Of a stretch of DNA of 64,000 bases, positions 49,724 through 59,803 are shown in pieces. The stretch's first letter is position 1; each line of letters begins with the position of its first letter. Both the position numbers and the translations under genes were made by a program. Under the pieces are notes generated by a model, which saw only the letters and a program-made list of their open reading frames with translations, searched no databases and had not been told where the DNA came from. The DNA is from Sphingomonas sp. Mn802worker (GTDB lineage: Bacteria; Pseudomonadota; Alphaproteobacteria; Sphingomonadales; Sphingomonadaceae), in contig NZ_AORY01000015.1 of assembly GCF_000382485.1 (NCBI RefSeq), positions 1-64,000 of the forward strand, given 5' to 3'.

Positions 49724-50683
49724 TCAGCCCTTGGCCGCGTCGCCCAGCAGCGAGAAGCGCCCGGCCTTGCGATAGCGCACCAGCCAGCCCAGCGCGACCG
49801 CGTCGAACGGCGTGCGTGCGAGACCCATGGCGGTCAGGCCTTCGCTGCCAGCCGTAACGACCGAGTCGCGCTGGAGCAGTTTCCACTGATCGCCCGTCAG
49901 CGGCCCGCCCGGCACGCTCGCGAGCAGCCCGCCGACCGCGTCGGGCAGGGGGAGGAACGTCGGGCTACGCGCGATATGGCTCGCGATACGCTGCTGGATC
50001 TCCAGCATCGTCAGCACCTCGGGGCCGCCAAGCTCGAACGTCTCGCCGCCGAAGCGCTGCGGATCACCCAGGCCCGCGACGACCGCGTTTGCGACATCGC
50101 CGACATAGACCGGTTGGAACCGCGCGTTGGCGCGCAGCACCGGCACCACCGGCAGCTTCGCGATCATGCCGGCAAAGCGGTTGATGAACTGATCCTCGCG
50201 CCCGAACACGGTCGAGGGCCGCAGGATCGTCGCGTTGGCAAAGGCGTCGCGGACCGCGGCTTCCGCCTCGCCCTTGGTACGCGCGTAGTTGGAGGCGCTC
50301 TCCGCATCGGCGCCGATTGCGGACACGTGGACCAGCGCGCCGACGCCCAGGCGCGACGCCGCCTCCGCCACCGCGCGTGCGCCGTCGACATGGATGCGTT
50401 GCAGGTCACCGGCGAAGCTGCCGACCAGATTGACGACGCCGTCGGCATGCTCGACCGCCCTCGCGATCGTGTCGGGCCGCGTCACGTCGGCAGCGACAAA
50501 TTGTGTCTGCCCCAGGCCGCCCAGCGGTTTCAGGAAGAATGCCCGACGCGGATCGCGCTGCGCGATGCGGACGCGCGCGCCCGCCTGCAACAACGCTTGC
50601 GCGACATAGCGTCCGAGGAAGCCGCCGCCGCCGATCAGCGTCACGAGCTTGTTGTTCATGCCGGTCATCAGCGGAGGGGTCAT
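49724..50683 (-). CDS. Complex I NDUFA9-like NAD(P)-binding protein
   Basis: A 319-aa SDR-extended protein: LVTLIGGGGFLGRYVAQALLQAG (dinucleotide motif), VNLVGSF, HVSAIGADAESASNYARTKGEAE (SxnYxxxK-type site), then FQPVYVGDVANAVV. This is the NDUFA9-like atypical SDR clade, associated with complex I or quinone biosynthesis in alphaproteobacteria. MTPPLM at 50683 follows a GGAA RBS; MNNKLV at 50659 is an alternative. Confidence 0.86.
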   Translation of the reverse strand: MTPPLMTGMNNKLVTLIGGGGFLGRYVAQALLQAGARVRIAQRDPRRAFFLKPLGGLGQTQFVAADVTRPDTIARAVEHADGVVNLVGSFAGDLQRIHVDGARAVAEAASRLGVGALVHVSAIGADAESASNYARTKGEAEAAVRDAFANATILRPSTVFGREDQFINRFAGMIAKLPVVPVLRANARFQPVYVGDVANAVVAGLGDPQRFGGETFELGGPEVLTMLEIQQRIASHIARSPTFLPLPDAVGGLLASVPGGPLTGDQWKLLQRDSVVTAGSEGLTAMGLARTPFDAVALGWLVRYRKAGRFSLLGDAAKG

Positions 50684-50859
50684 CAACGAAGGTTCCTGGA
50701 AAGCCGCGCCCGCTTTAGCCGCGCGCACCGCGCAATAACAAGGCTGCGCTCTCCATGGGTGCAGCCGCCGCGTTTTTCTGTGTGCACGGGCGTTGACAAG
50801 GTTCCCCGCGCTCCACTAGAGGCGCCGGCCTACCCGGAAGCGTTCGCGCTTTCACCCGT

Positions 50860-50946
50860 GCCCAGATGGCGGAATTGGTAGACGCACCAGCTTCAGGTGC
50901 TGGCGATCGCAAGGTCGTGGAGGTTCGAGTCCTCTTCTGGGCACCA
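50860..50946 (+). tRNA. tRNA-Leu (anticodon CAG)
   Basis: A class II tRNA of 87 nt. The acceptor stem GCCCAGA (50860-50866) pairs with TCTGGGC (50936-50942), followed by A73 and an encoded CCA (50944-50946). The anticodon stem is CCAGC/GCTGG with loop TTCAGGT, anticodon CAG for the CUG codon. A long variable arm and GGTTCGAGTCC T-arm are visible. Decodes the major Leu codon of this genome. Its 3' end is next to an integrase remnant. Confidence 0.97.
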
Positions 50947-51112
50947 TTTTCCTGTTTGCGGTGATCCGCCGACGGTTGGAAGAAACCAAGGAAATCTGCG
51001 AGAAAGCGGCACGAACCGGTCGCCGCCGTTCGCCTTTGTTCGCCCCCAATCAGGCAGCTTTGGGGGTTATGCTGGGGGCCACACCGAACGAGCTTCAGGA
51101 GTAGCCCCCCAG

Positions 51113-51720
51113 ATACCTCTGAGTGACGTTGCAATCCGGGCTGCCAAGCCGGCGCAAAGCCCATTAAGCTTTCTGACGAGCGAGAGCTGTTCCTTCTGGT
51201 CCAGCCGTCGGGCGGCAAGCTATGGCGCTTAAAGTACCGGATCGCCGGCAAGGAAAAGAAGCTTTCCCTCGGCCGCTATCCAGACGTGGTGTTGAAGGAG
51301 GCACGTGAGCGTGCTGCGGATGCCCGCAAGCTGATCGCCAGTGGCATTGATCCGTCCGAGAAGAAGCAATTTGATCGGCTTGGGGCGACGCTGAACGCGG
51401 CGAACACGTTCGGAATCGTCGGGGAAGAGCATATTGCCAAGTCGGAGCGGAGGGGCGAGCCCCCGTCGCAGTAGGAAAGGCGCGCTGGCTCCTGTCGCTG
51501 CTGGAGCCGACTCTGGGTGACCGGCCGGTAAATGAGATCACCCCAGCAGCGCTGCTGGCGGCGCTGAAGAAGGTGGAGGCTTGCGGACACCTGGAGATCG
51601 CTCGGCTCATGCGATCCTTAGCCAGCCAGGTGTTTCGGTATGCGGCCGCCACCGCTCGCGCCTCTGCTGATCCAGCCGGCGCTTTAAAGAGCGCCCTCGT
51701 CGCGCCGATCGGCCGCGTCT
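51113..51720 (+). pseudogene. Degraded P4-type tyrosine integrase at the tRNA-Leu 3' end
   Basis: Reads, across at least two frameshifts, as the N-terminal two thirds of a phage-type integrase. The first segment begins ATA-CCT (IPLSDVAIRAAKPAQ), so the start ATG has probably become ATA; the frame shifts near 51163 into KLSDERELFLLVQPSGGKLWRLKYR-type sequence (landmarks FLLVQPSGGKLWRLKYRIAG, LSLGRYPDVVLKEARERA), then again near 51450 into KARWLLSLLEPTLGDRPVNEI and MRSLASQVFRYAAATARA. Homology ends near 51720, before the catalytic Arg-His-Tyr domain. It lies 167 bp after tRNA-Leu in the same orientation, the usual place for a tRNA-targeting integrase. No copy of the tRNA 3' end was noticed downstream. 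Confidence 0.88.
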
Positions 51721-51861
51721 TACCTTGTCGGTCAGTGCCCGATCGGTTCGCAACTATCACTTGGCTACCGCCATGTCGGTTCCTTGGCAGACACGAAACC
51801 GAGAGAGGTACACCGCAGGTGAACATGGGCAACGCCACGCGATCGTCTCAGCTTGATATTC

Positions 51862-51875
51862 ACTCACGAGTGAGT
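51862..51875. promoter_or_regulatory. Inverted repeat ACTCAC-GA-GTGAGT before the TonB receptor
   Basis: Two perfect 6-bp arms with a 2-nt spacer, 79 bp before the receptor ATG at 51954. This form and size suits a TetR-family operator. A related half-site, ACTCACT, lies in the gap before the SDR gene (about 59740). The TetR gene of the same cluster (59037) is the natural candidate to bind it; this is inference. Confidence 0.5.
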
Positions 51876-51953
51876 TCTTACTTGCTTTGCATATGATGAT
51901 TGGTCAGGATGCGAGGCTAGGGCGTCGATAAGCGCCGACATGACAGGGAGCGG

Positions 51954-54218
51954 ATGATGAGGGCACTGGCACCTTTTGGCGCGTCGTTGATGGCACTCGC
52001 TTGGTCGGGCGCGGCGGTTGCGCAAACCCTGGAGACGGGTCAGGCCGCCGCCCCGGCGGCACAGCAGCCAGCCACGACCGGGCGCACCGGCACCGCAGAC
52101 GATCAGGACGCAGCGATGGGGGACGACATCGTCGTCACCGCTCAGCGCCGCGCGGAGAACCTGATGCAGACATCGGTGGCTGCCTCGGTCCTCTCGGGCA
52201 CCGATCTCGCCAACAAGGGCGTGCTGAACGTCGATGCGCTGCAGTTCGCGACCCCCAGCGTGGTCGTCAACAATTTCGGCCAGGGCAACAATTTCAACGT
52301 GCGCGGCATCGGCAAGGCCGAGGGCAACACGCAGACGACGACGGGGGTCATCACCTACCGCGACGGCGTGCCCTCGTTCCCGGGCTATTTCCAACAGGAG
52401 CCGTATTTCGACGTCGCCAACATCCAGGTGCTGCGCGGGCCGCAGGGCACGATCGTCGGGCAGAACGCGACGGGTGGTGCGGTGTTCGTCAACACCAACG
52501 ATCCGATCATCGGCGGCAAGGTGACGGGCTACGTTCAGGGACAGGTCGGCAATTACGCCGATGTCGGATTTCAGGGCGCAATCAACCTGCCGGTCAGCGA
52601 CACGCTGGCGGTGCGCGTTGCGCTGTTCGGCGAGCGCCGTGACGGTTTCTACAATATCACCGGACCGGCACGGAAGGACGCCAACAACGATCTGCGCATG
52701 GCGGCGGGACGCGTCAGCATCCTGTGGAAGCCGGTGGAAGGACTGTCGATCCTGTCGAAGACCGACGTGGATTACCTCGACATGGGTGCCTATCCGGCGA
52801 GCCCGTACCTCAACAACTTTCGCGTCTTCCCCGGCACCAGCACGCCCAACCCGAACTACCGCGACCTGTTCGACATCTCCGCCAACTCGCCGCAGGAAGC
52901 CCGCGACAAGTTCATCCGCTCGATCCTGAAGATCGATTACGAGTTCGACGGCGGGCTCAAGCTGCGTTCGGTGTCGGGCATTCAGAACGGCAACACGCGC
53001 TACCGCGCCGATCTCGACGGCACCGCGACGGGCAATCTGACCTTCTTCGACAACGTGACCGAGACGCAGTTCACGCAGGAGTTCAACGTCATCTCGCCGG
53101 ACAACCGGCGGTTGACCTATATCGTCGGCGCGTTCGGCGTGTGGAACACGTACTTCTTCCTGCCGCCGTTCCAGTTCACCACCGGCGCACCCGCAGGCAA
53201 TCCGGCGACCGAATACCGGCTCGACGGCCGCAACCCGACGCGCTCGCTCGCCGCGTTCGCGCAGGTCGGGTTCGAGATCACGCCCAATCTGAAGCTGGAG
53301 GCGGGCGGCCGCTACACCGACAGCAAGTCGACCAACTACGTCGACGTGCGGCAATACGGCGTTCCGCTGCGTTCATCGCAGGAAACGTCGTCGAACGATT
53401 TCTCCTACAAGGTGTCGCTTGGCTGGAAGGTCAATCCGAACCATTACCTCTACGGCTTCGTCGCGACCGGTTTCCGCCCCGGCGGGCTGAACGTGCCGGT
53501 GGGCCTCGGCAACCCGGCACCGTTTGAGCCCGAGAAGGTGACGTCGTACGAAGCGGGATGGAAGGCGACGCTGCTGGACGGGAAGCTGCGTACGACGCTG
53601 ACGGGTTTCTACAATGACTATAAAAATTTTCAGGTCACGATCGGCTATCCCGATTTCCCGACGTTCGGGATCGAGCTGAACGTGCGTGACAAGACGAAGA
53701 TCTATGGCGCGGAGGCCGAGGCCGAGTTGCGGCTGGGCCGCTTCTCGCTCAACGCGGGCGGAAACGTGCTCCACAGCAGCGTCGGTCGCTTCTTCGCGGT
53801 CGACCCACGCGTGCCGCCGGTCGGCACCGCGATCCTGCCGTGCAATCCGCAGACCGGCCCGGCGCGCGCGTCGTGCGTCGACCTGAAGGGACGCGAGCAG
53901 ACCTACGCGCCCAATTTCACCTTCAACGCAGGCGCCGAATACCGCTTGCCCGTGGGCGACGACACGATCGTGCCGCGCGTCAACTACGGTCACGTCGCGC
54001 CGCAATGGGCGACGCTGTTCGAGAACAATGCGCTGGGCGATCGGCTGGAGGCGCGCAACATCGTCAACGCGCAGCTGGCGTGGGAGCACGGCTCGTTCAT
54101 CGTCACTGCCTACGCCACCAACCTGTTCGACCAGCATTATCCCGGCGCGCTCAACAGCCGCCTCTATTTCGCGGGGCCGCCGCAGCAATACGGTGTGAAG
54201 CTGTTCAAGTCGTTCTGA
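51954..54218 (+). CDS. TonB-dependent outer-membrane receptor
   Basis: A 754-aa outer-membrane transporter: signal peptide MMRALAPFGASLMALAWSGAAVAQ, TonB box region DDIVVTAQRRAENL (about 61-74), plug with VNNFGQGNNFNVRGIGKAEGN and IQVLRGPQGTIVGQNATGGAVFVNT, then a 22-strand-type barrel ending in PPQQYGVKLFKSF with the C-terminal Phe. It is first of the cluster and is expected to import the substrate whose ester and acyl parts the next enzymes handle. The ligand is not identifiable. Confidence 0.93.
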   Translation: MMRALAPFGASLMALAWSGAAVAQTLETGQAAAPAAQQPATTGRTGTADDQDAAMGDDIVVTAQRRAENLMQTSVAASVLSGTDLANKGVLNVDALQFATPSVVVNNFGQGNNFNVRGIGKAEGNTQTTTGVITYRDGVPSFPGYFQQEPYFDVANIQVLRGPQGTIVGQNATGGAVFVNTNDPIIGGKVTGYVQGQVGNYADVGFQGAINLPVSDTLAVRVALFGERRDGFYNITGPARKDANNDLRMAAGRVSILWKPVEGLSILSKTDVDYLDMGAYPASPYLNNFRVFPGTSTPNPNYRDLFDISANSPQEARDKFIRSILKIDYEFDGGLKLRSVSGIQNGNTRYRADLDGTATGNLTFFDNVTETQFTQEFNVISPDNRRLTYIVGAFGVWNTYFFLPPFQFTTGAPAGNPATEYRLDGRNPTRSLAAFAQVGFEITPNLKLEAGGRYTDSKSTNYVDVRQYGVPLRSSQETSSNDFSYKVSLGWKVNPNHYLYGFVATGFRPGGLNVPVGLGNPAPFEPEKVTSYEAGWKATLLDGKLRTTLTGFYNDYKNFQVTIGYPDFPTFGIELNVRDKTKIYGAEAEAELRLGRFSLNAGGNVLHSSVGRFFAVDPRVPPVGTAILPCNPQTGPARASCVDLKGREQTYAPNFTFNAGAEYRLPVGDDTIVPRVNYGHVAPQWATLFENNALGDRLEARNIVNAQLAWEHGSFIVTAYATNLFDQHYPGALNSRLYFAGPPQQYGVKLFKSF

Positions 54219-54284
54219 CGCAGTCCGATCCCCGCCGTCCAGCCTTCCACGCCGCCCAGCCTTCCACCCTATCGGACACAACAG

Positions 54285-55868
54285 ATGCAGCATTATCGGC
54301 TGACCGTGGACAAGTTCCTCGATCACGCGGCCAAGTGGCACGGCGACCGCGAGGTAGTGGAGGCGCGGGCGGACGGCGCGACGCGGCGGACGCGCTACGC
54401 CGACCTGCGCGCGCGCAGCAACCTGATGTCGGGCGCGTTGCTGGCACTTGGAATGGAGCCGGGCGACCGGGTCGGCACGATCGCGTGGAACACGATCCAC
54501 CATCTCGAGCTCTACTACGCCGCAATGGGGGCGGGGCTGGTGTGCCACACGCTCAACCCGCGGCTGTCCGCCGATCACCTTTCCGCGATCATCGATGAAG
54601 CCGAGGACAAGGTGATCGCGGTCGCCGCCGACCTGCTGCCGCTGGTCGCACCGGCGCTGGCACGCTGTCGCACGGTGCGCCAAGTGATCGTGCTCGACGA
54701 CGAGGGCGTGCCCGTCGACCTGCCGGTGCCCGTTGCAGGGTACGAGGACCTGCTCGCGCGCGACGGTGCGCCCGCGGAATGGGGCGCGTTCGACGAGGAG
54801 AGTGCGGCCGGGCTGTGCTACACCTCGGGAACGACGGGGAAGCCAAAGGGAGTCACTTACACCCACCGATCGAACTACCTTCACACGCTGCGCGCGTTGC
54901 AGGCCGACGCGGTCGCGCTGACCGCGCGCGAGACGCTGCTGCTCGCAGTGCCGATGTTCCACGCCAACGGCTGGGGTCTGCCGTTCGCCGCACCCGCGGT
55001 CGGCGCGAAGCTGGTGCTGCCCGGCCGCACGCTCGACGGTGCGCGCCTTGCGCGGCTGATGCGCGACGAGGGCGTGACGCTGGCGGTGGGGGTGCAGACG
55101 GTGTGGCTCGGCGTCGCCGACCATCTGGAGCGCGGCGGAGAGACGCTGCCCGACCTCGCCCGCGTAGTGATCGGCGGTTCGGCCTGCCCAGACGCGCTGC
55201 TGGAGCGACTGGGCGAGCGGTTCGGCGCCGAGATCCAGACGAGCTGGGGCATGACCGAATTATCGCCGATCGGTGCGATCGCGCCGCCGGGCGTGCCGAG
55301 CACGGGCGCGGGCCGTGCGCCGTTGGGGCTGGACCTGAAACTGGTCGACGGCGACGGTGCGACGCTTCCCGAGCAGCGCGGGGTCGAAGGGCGGTTGATG
55401 GTCAGGGGGCACAGCGTCGTCGAGCGCTATTTCGGCGGCGAGGAAAGCGTGCTCGACGCCGAAGGGTATTTCGACACCGGCGATCTGGCGACGATCGACG
55501 CGGACGGCGATCTGACGATCAACGGCCGTGCCAAGGATCTGATCAAGTCGGGCGGCGAGTGGATCAATCCATCGGAGATCGAGGCGATCGTCGGCGCGCA
55601 TCCGAGCGTCCGCCACGTCGCGGTGGTGGCGCGCGAGGACGTGAAATGGGGCGAGCGCCCGGTGCTGGTCGTCGATGTCGACGCAGCAGAGGCCGGCGAT
55701 GCGCGCGGGCTGATCGACCTGCTACGCGGGCGCGTGCCCGACTGGTGGCTGCCCGATCAGGTCGCCGCGGTCGATGCGATGCCGCTCGCCGCGTCGGGCA
55801 AGATCGACAAGGTGCGGCTGCGCGACGATCTGGCGAACGGACGCATCAGCGCGGCGGCGGCGCGCTGA
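54285..55868 (+). CDS. AMP-binding long-chain acyl-CoA synthetase
   Basis: Activates a carboxylic acid to its CoA thioester. It has 527 aa. Adenylation core YTSGTTGKPKGVTYTHRS (about 186-203), GMTELSPIG, YFDTGDLATIDADGDLTINGRAKDLIKSGGEW (about 404-435, landmarks) and C-terminal catalytic Lys region AASGKIDKVRLR. The substrate class cannot be told; the context of a carboxylesterase and an SDR suggests a hydrolysed ester acid. Confidence 0.9.
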   Translation: MQHYRLTVDKFLDHAAKWHGDREVVEARADGATRRTRYADLRARSNLMSGALLALGMEPGDRVGTIAWNTIHHLELYYAAMGAGLVCHTLNPRLSADHLSAIIDEAEDKVIAVAADLLPLVAPALARCRTVRQVIVLDDEGVPVDLPVPVAGYEDLLARDGAPAEWGAFDEESAAGLCYTSGTTGKPKGVTYTHRSNYLHTLRALQADAVALTARETLLLAVPMFHANGWGLPFAAPAVGAKLVLPGRTLDGARLARLMRDEGVTLAVGVQTVWLGVADHLERGGETLPDLARVVIGGSACPDALLERLGERFGAEIQTSWGMTELSPIGAIAPPGVPSTGAGRAPLGLDLKLVDGDGATLPEQRGVEGRLMVRGHSVVERYFGGEESVLDAEGYFDTGDLATIDADGDLTINGRAKDLIKSGGEWINPSEIEAIVGAHPSVRHVAVVAREDVKWGERPVLVVDVDAAEAGDARGLIDLLRGRVPDWWLPDQVAAVDAMPLAASGKIDKVRLRDDLANGRISAAAAR

Positions 55869-55906
55869 CCCGACGAACGTAGCCCATAGCGCAGGGCCGC
55901 GCCGCG

Positions 55907-57547
55907 TCAGCCGCAGCCTTCCGTCTTGGCCGGCAAGGTCGGCGCGGCGAGGCCGACGTTCCAGTTCCACGCCTGCTTGCCGCTCGTGCGCCGGCGGCAC
56001 ATCACGGTCTCGTTCAGCTCGAACATGCCCGGCATCAGCGCGGTCTCGACACGCGGCGCATCGGTGATGTGCAGGAACGCGCGATCCTGCCCGAAGGCGG
56101 GCCACGCCGGTGCGCCCTGGCTCACCGGCACGCCCGTCGTGGCAAAGCTCGCCCAATAATCGGTCATCGTGTTCGACAGCGCGTGCTCCGCGGGCGTGTC
56201 GGGCATCGCGGGCCAGTTCGGTCCGGCGGGCTTCACCGTGCCGAACACATAGGGCAGTTCGCTGGCGTGAAAGGCGTGCAGGTCGGCCGCATCCATCGCG
56301 GGATAACTGTGATCGAACAGGTAGAGATAGGCGCGCTGGCCGAGCGCCTGCTGCTTGCGCGCGAGGCGCTCGGCGGTCCAGCCGTAGAGCGCGTCGCGTG
56401 GTGCTTTGAGGATGCTTTCCTTGTAATCCGCCGCCGGGTAGAGCCGGAGGAACGCGTCGGCCATGTCGCCGTAGCGCGCGCGGATCGTCTTTTCATAGTC
56501 CGCCGCCGACGCAGGCGCCTTCGCCGCCAGCATGCGCAGCGAGCGTATCTCACCTTGGTTGAAGCCGGTCAGGATCGGCACCGCGGCCTGCTTGCCCGCG
56601 TCGAACGTCGTCGTCATCTGCGCCGGCATCACGTCGCCGTCGACTGTTGCGATCGGAAAGAAGCCGAGCGCGGCGGCACGGTCGGTCAGTTCCTGCGCGC
56701 TCATCGCGCGCAGGCCGGCGAGGTCGGGCGCCTGCACGCCTGCCTGCAACATCTGCCCCATCGCCTCGCCCGAGGGCATGCCGTAGGCAGCGCGGCGCAG
56801 TTCGGGCAGCGAGATCATGTACGCGCTCTCCGCCACTGCCTTGTTGAACAATCCGCGCGCGGTTGGCGACGCCATCAGGAACATGACGCTGAGCGCACCG
56901 GCCGACTCGCCCGCGATCGTGACGTTGTCCGCATCGCCACCGAACGCCGTGATGTTGCGCCTGACCCATTGAAGCGCCGCGATCTGGTCGAGCAGGCCGT
57001 AATTGCCCGACACGTGTTGCCCGCTCTCGCGGCTGAGCGAGGGATGCGCCATCCAGCCGAGCGCGCCGAGCCGGTAGTTGATCGACACCACGATCACCCC
57101 GCGCTTCGCCAGCGCGCTGCCGTCGTAGGTGACCTCGCGGCTCGACCCCGCGACCAGCGAGCCGCCGTGTATCCACACGAACACCGGTGTCTTGTCGGCA
57201 TTCTTCGGCGTCCACACGTTGAGCGACAGGCAGTCCTCGCTGGTCGGCAGCGGCACGGGCGGCGAGTAGACGTTGGGTGCCTTGGGCGTCGGCTGGATGC
57301 ACGCTGGGCCGAAATCGGTGGCGGCGCGCACCGCCGTCCACGCGGGCGCGGGAACGGGTGGTTTCCAGCGCAGCGTGCCGATCGGCGCCTGCGCGTAGGG
57401 AATACCCTTAAACACGCGGATGTCGCCATTAAGCGCTCCCGCGACCGGACCCGCGGGCGCACGCACCAGCGGCGCGGACTGCTGAGCGGCGGCAGCAGGC
57501 GCGGCGAGCAGCGCACCAGCGGCGAGGAACAGGCGGCGATAGCTCAT
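55907..57547 (-). CDS. Carboxylesterase/lipase (type B)
   Basis: A 546-aa serine esterase exported by a signal peptide (MSYRRLFLAAGALLAAPAAAA). The nucleophile is in VTIAGESAGALSVMF (GESAG, about residue 210), the oxyanion hole in VWIHGGSLVAGSS, and the His near VFGTVKP/ALSNTMTDYWASFA region is presumed. ATG at 57547 overlaps the MFS stop (ATGA), so MFS and esterase form one operon. It probably hydrolyses the imported substrate in the periplasm. Confidence 0.92.
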   Translation of the reverse strand: MSYRRLFLAAGALLAAPAAAAQQSAPLVRAPAGPVAGALNGDIRVFKGIPYAQAPIGTLRWKPPVPAPAWTAVRAATDFGPACIQPTPKAPNVYSPPVPLPTSEDCLSLNVWTPKNADKTPVFVWIHGGSLVAGSSREVTYDGSALAKRGVIVVSINYRLGALGWMAHPSLSRESGQHVSGNYGLLDQIAALQWVRRNITAFGGDADNVTIAGESAGALSVMFLMASPTARGLFNKAVAESAYMISLPELRRAAYGMPSGEAMGQMLQAGVQAPDLAGLRAMSAQELTDRAAALGFFPIATVDGDVMPAQMTTTFDAGKQAAVPILTGFNQGEIRSLRMLAAKAPASAADYEKTIRARYGDMADAFLRLYPAADYKESILKAPRDALYGWTAERLARKQQALGQRAYLYLFDHSYPAMDAADLHAFHASELPYVFGTVKPAGPNWPAMPDTPAEHALSNTMTDYWASFATTGVPVSQGAPAWPAFGQDRAFLHITDAPRVETALMPGMFELNETVMCRRRTSGKQAWNWNVGLAAPTLPAKTEGCG

Positions 57548-58899
57548 GCGGTGACACTCCGAACGGTGCCGCGCAACCGACGCGCGAGCGCGAGAAAGAT
57601 GACGACGGCGAGGACATAGAAGGGCGCGAGCGAGTAGAGCGCCAGTTGCAACGCATGCGCGTGCCCGCCCGCGGCAAGCCGATCGCTCGCCCAGCCGACA
57701 TAGGTCGGGCCGAGGCCCAGCCCGATGAAGTTCATGACCAGGAGCAGCAGCGCGCCCGACATGACGCGCTCGTCGGGGCGGACCTCTTCCTGCACCAGCG
57801 CTACCGAGCAGGAGAGATAGAAATAGTTGAACAGCATCACGATCGTCAGCAGTGCTAGCGCGAGCGGCCAGCCCGGTGCCCACACGAATGCGACGTAGAA
57901 CGGGAGCGCAACCGCGAGCGAGACCGCCGGCGCAAGCGCGTAGACCGTGCGCGAGCGCGCGACGAAGCGGTCGATCACGCGTCCCGACACCAGCATCCCG
58001 CCGCCCATGCCGATCACCACGACGAGCGCGTACCAGACCGCGACGTCGGTCAGCAGCATGCCTTTCTCGCGCATCAGGAACAGCACCGCGAAATTGCCGA
58101 GGCCATAGGTGACGAACTGCGTCGCTCCGCTGCCGAGTGCGGCGAGCATCAGTGTGCGATGCGTGAAGAACATCCGCATCGTGCCGAGGAACGGCGCCTT
58201 TCCCACTCCCGCCGCGGCATTGCCGTGGTCCATGCCGCCGCGCACCGGATCGCGCAGCACCAGCTTGACCGCGAGCGCAGTGACGATGCCGACCACGCCG
58301 ATCGAGACGAAGGCGTCGCGCCAGTCGAACAGCGTCGCGATTGTCGCACCGAACGCGATCCCGATCGCCGCGCCGATCGCCGGACCCAGGTTGAAGATCG
58401 CGAGCGCGGTGCCGCGTTGGCGCGGCGGATAGCTGTCGGTGATCAGCGCGTAGGAGGGCGGCACGCCGCCCGCCTCGCCGAAGCCGACCAGCATGCGCGC
58501 GCCGACCAGCTGCGCGTAATTGCCGGCGACGCCGCACCCGATCGTCGCCACGCTCCAGATCCCGCAGGCGAGCGAGACGATCGAGACACGGTTGGTGCGA
58601 TCGGCGAGCCAGCCGACGGGGATCGCGATAAAGCAATAGAACATCGCGAAATACAGCCCACCGATCAGCCCGAGCTGCCCGTCGCTGACGTGCAGCGTAT
58701 CCTGGATCGGCTTGGCCAGAATGCCGAGCAGTTGGCGGTCGAGGAAGTTGATCACGTAGACGAAGGTCAGCAGCGCCAGCATCACGCGCGGGTGGCGCGG
58801 CAATCCCGCGGTCTCGCGTGCGCCAATCGGGGCATCGGCACGCACACCGGCGACAGCGCCGCCCGGCAATGCGGCATTGATCGAGCTGCTCACGCGCAT
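57544..58899 (-). CDS. MFS transporter, spinster-like
   Basis: A 451-aa 12-helix permease: FVYVINFLDRQLLGILAKPIQDTLHVSD (TM1 with the typical sphingomonad/spinster motif), GWLADRTNRVSI (loop 2-3), and the second half from about 230. ATG at 58899 has an AGGAGAGGAG RBS; the ATG at 58929 adds ten residues. It likely carries the substrate or product across the inner membrane together with the esterase and receptor. Confidence 0.9.
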   Translation of the reverse strand: MRVSSSINAALPGGAVAGVRADAPIGARETAGLPRHPRVMLALLTFVYVINFLDRQLLGILAKPIQDTLHVSDGQLGLIGGLYFAMFYCFIAIPVGWLADRTNRVSIVSLACGIWSVATIGCGVAGNYAQLVGARMLVGFGEAGGVPPSYALITDSYPPRQRGTALAIFNLGPAIGAAIGIAFGATIATLFDWRDAFVSIGVVGIVTALAVKLVLRDPVRGGMDHGNAAAGVGKAPFLGTMRMFFTHRTLMLAALGSGATQFVTYGLGNFAVLFLMREKGMLLTDVAVWYALVVVIGMGGGMLVSGRVIDRFVARSRTVYALAPAVSLAVALPFYVAFVWAPGWPLALALLTIVMLFNYFYLSCSVALVQEEVRPDERVMSGALLLLVMNFIGLGLGPTYVGWASDRLAAGGHAHALQLALYSLAPFYVLAVVIFLALARRLRGTVRSVTA

Positions 58900-59036
58900 G
58901 CTCTCCTCTCCTGTTCTTGGACGCAGCATGCGCGTGATCGGGGACCTGTGTCAACAAACGCTATCGTGTGTGTGAATGTTGCTGTGCGCAGCTGATCGCT
59001 TGACGCTCGCGCGTGGTGGTTGGCACAGTCGCGCGC

Positions 59037-59720
59037 GTGACCATCGCACCCACACCCAAGCGCCGTTCCAAGAAGGCAGAACAGCGCGCCGAGATGACCG
59101 AGCAGATTCTCGATGTGGCGGAAGAGCTGTTCTCGCGCCACGGTCTGCACGGCGTGACGTTGAAGGACGTGGCCAAGCGGGTGGGCGTCCACCACACGCT
59201 GCTCAACTACTATTTCACCGACAAGAAGGCGCTGTTCGACGCGGTCTTCGCGCGGCGCGCGGTGGTGACGAGCGAGACGCGGATGCGCGCGCTCGACGAA
59301 TATGAGGCGGCGTGCGACGGTTCACCGACGATCGAGGGCGCGCTGCACGCCTTTCTCGACACCGACCTCGACCTCTACATCGATGGTGGCGAGGGGTGGA
59401 AGAACTACGCCGCGCTAGGTGCGCAGGTCGCCAATACGCCCGAATGGGGGGCGGAGTTGATGGACGAGTATTTCGATCCCGTCGTGCTGCGGCTGATCGG
59501 CTTGCTCGAACGTGCGCTGCCCGACTGTCCGCGCGAGGACATCCTGTGGGGCTACCATTTCGTCACTGGCTCGCTGATGCTGACGCTCGCGCGGACGGGC
59601 CGCATTGATAAATTGTCGGATGGGCTGTGCCGCTCCGACGACTTCCTTGCGGTCAAGCAGCGCATGGCGACCTTCATGGCCGCGGGCTTTCGCGCGGTTT
59701 GCGCATCGCACATGAAGTGA
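59037..59720 (+). CDS. TetR-family transcriptional regulator
   Basis: A 227-aa regulator: HTH in ILDVAEELFSRHGLHGVTLKDVAKRVGVHHTLLNYYFTDKKALFDAVFARR (landmarks VTLKDVAKRVGVHHTLLNYYF), ligand domain after residue 70. It is divergent from the MFS gene across about 137 bp. The start may be GTG at 59013, 59016 or 59037; the last is used. Likely sensor of the cluster; the palindrome at 51862 is a candidate operator. Confidence 0.85.
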   Translation: MTIAPTPKRRSKKAEQRAEMTEQILDVAEELFSRHGLHGVTLKDVAKRVGVHHTLLNYYFTDKKALFDAVFARRAVVTSETRMRALDEYEAACDGSPTIEGALHAFLDTDLDLYIDGGEGWKNYAALGAQVANTPEWGAELMDEYFDPVVLRLIGLLERALPDCPREDILWGYHFVTGSLMLTLARTGRIDKLSDGLCRSDDFLAVKQRMATFMAAGFRAVCASHMK

Positions 59721-59803
59721 ACTCTGCACTTATACACTCACTATCTTGATAGCCAATAAAGCTGCTGTTAGCTTTGTGCGCTTGGACGGCGTGGGAGGAC
59801 GGC

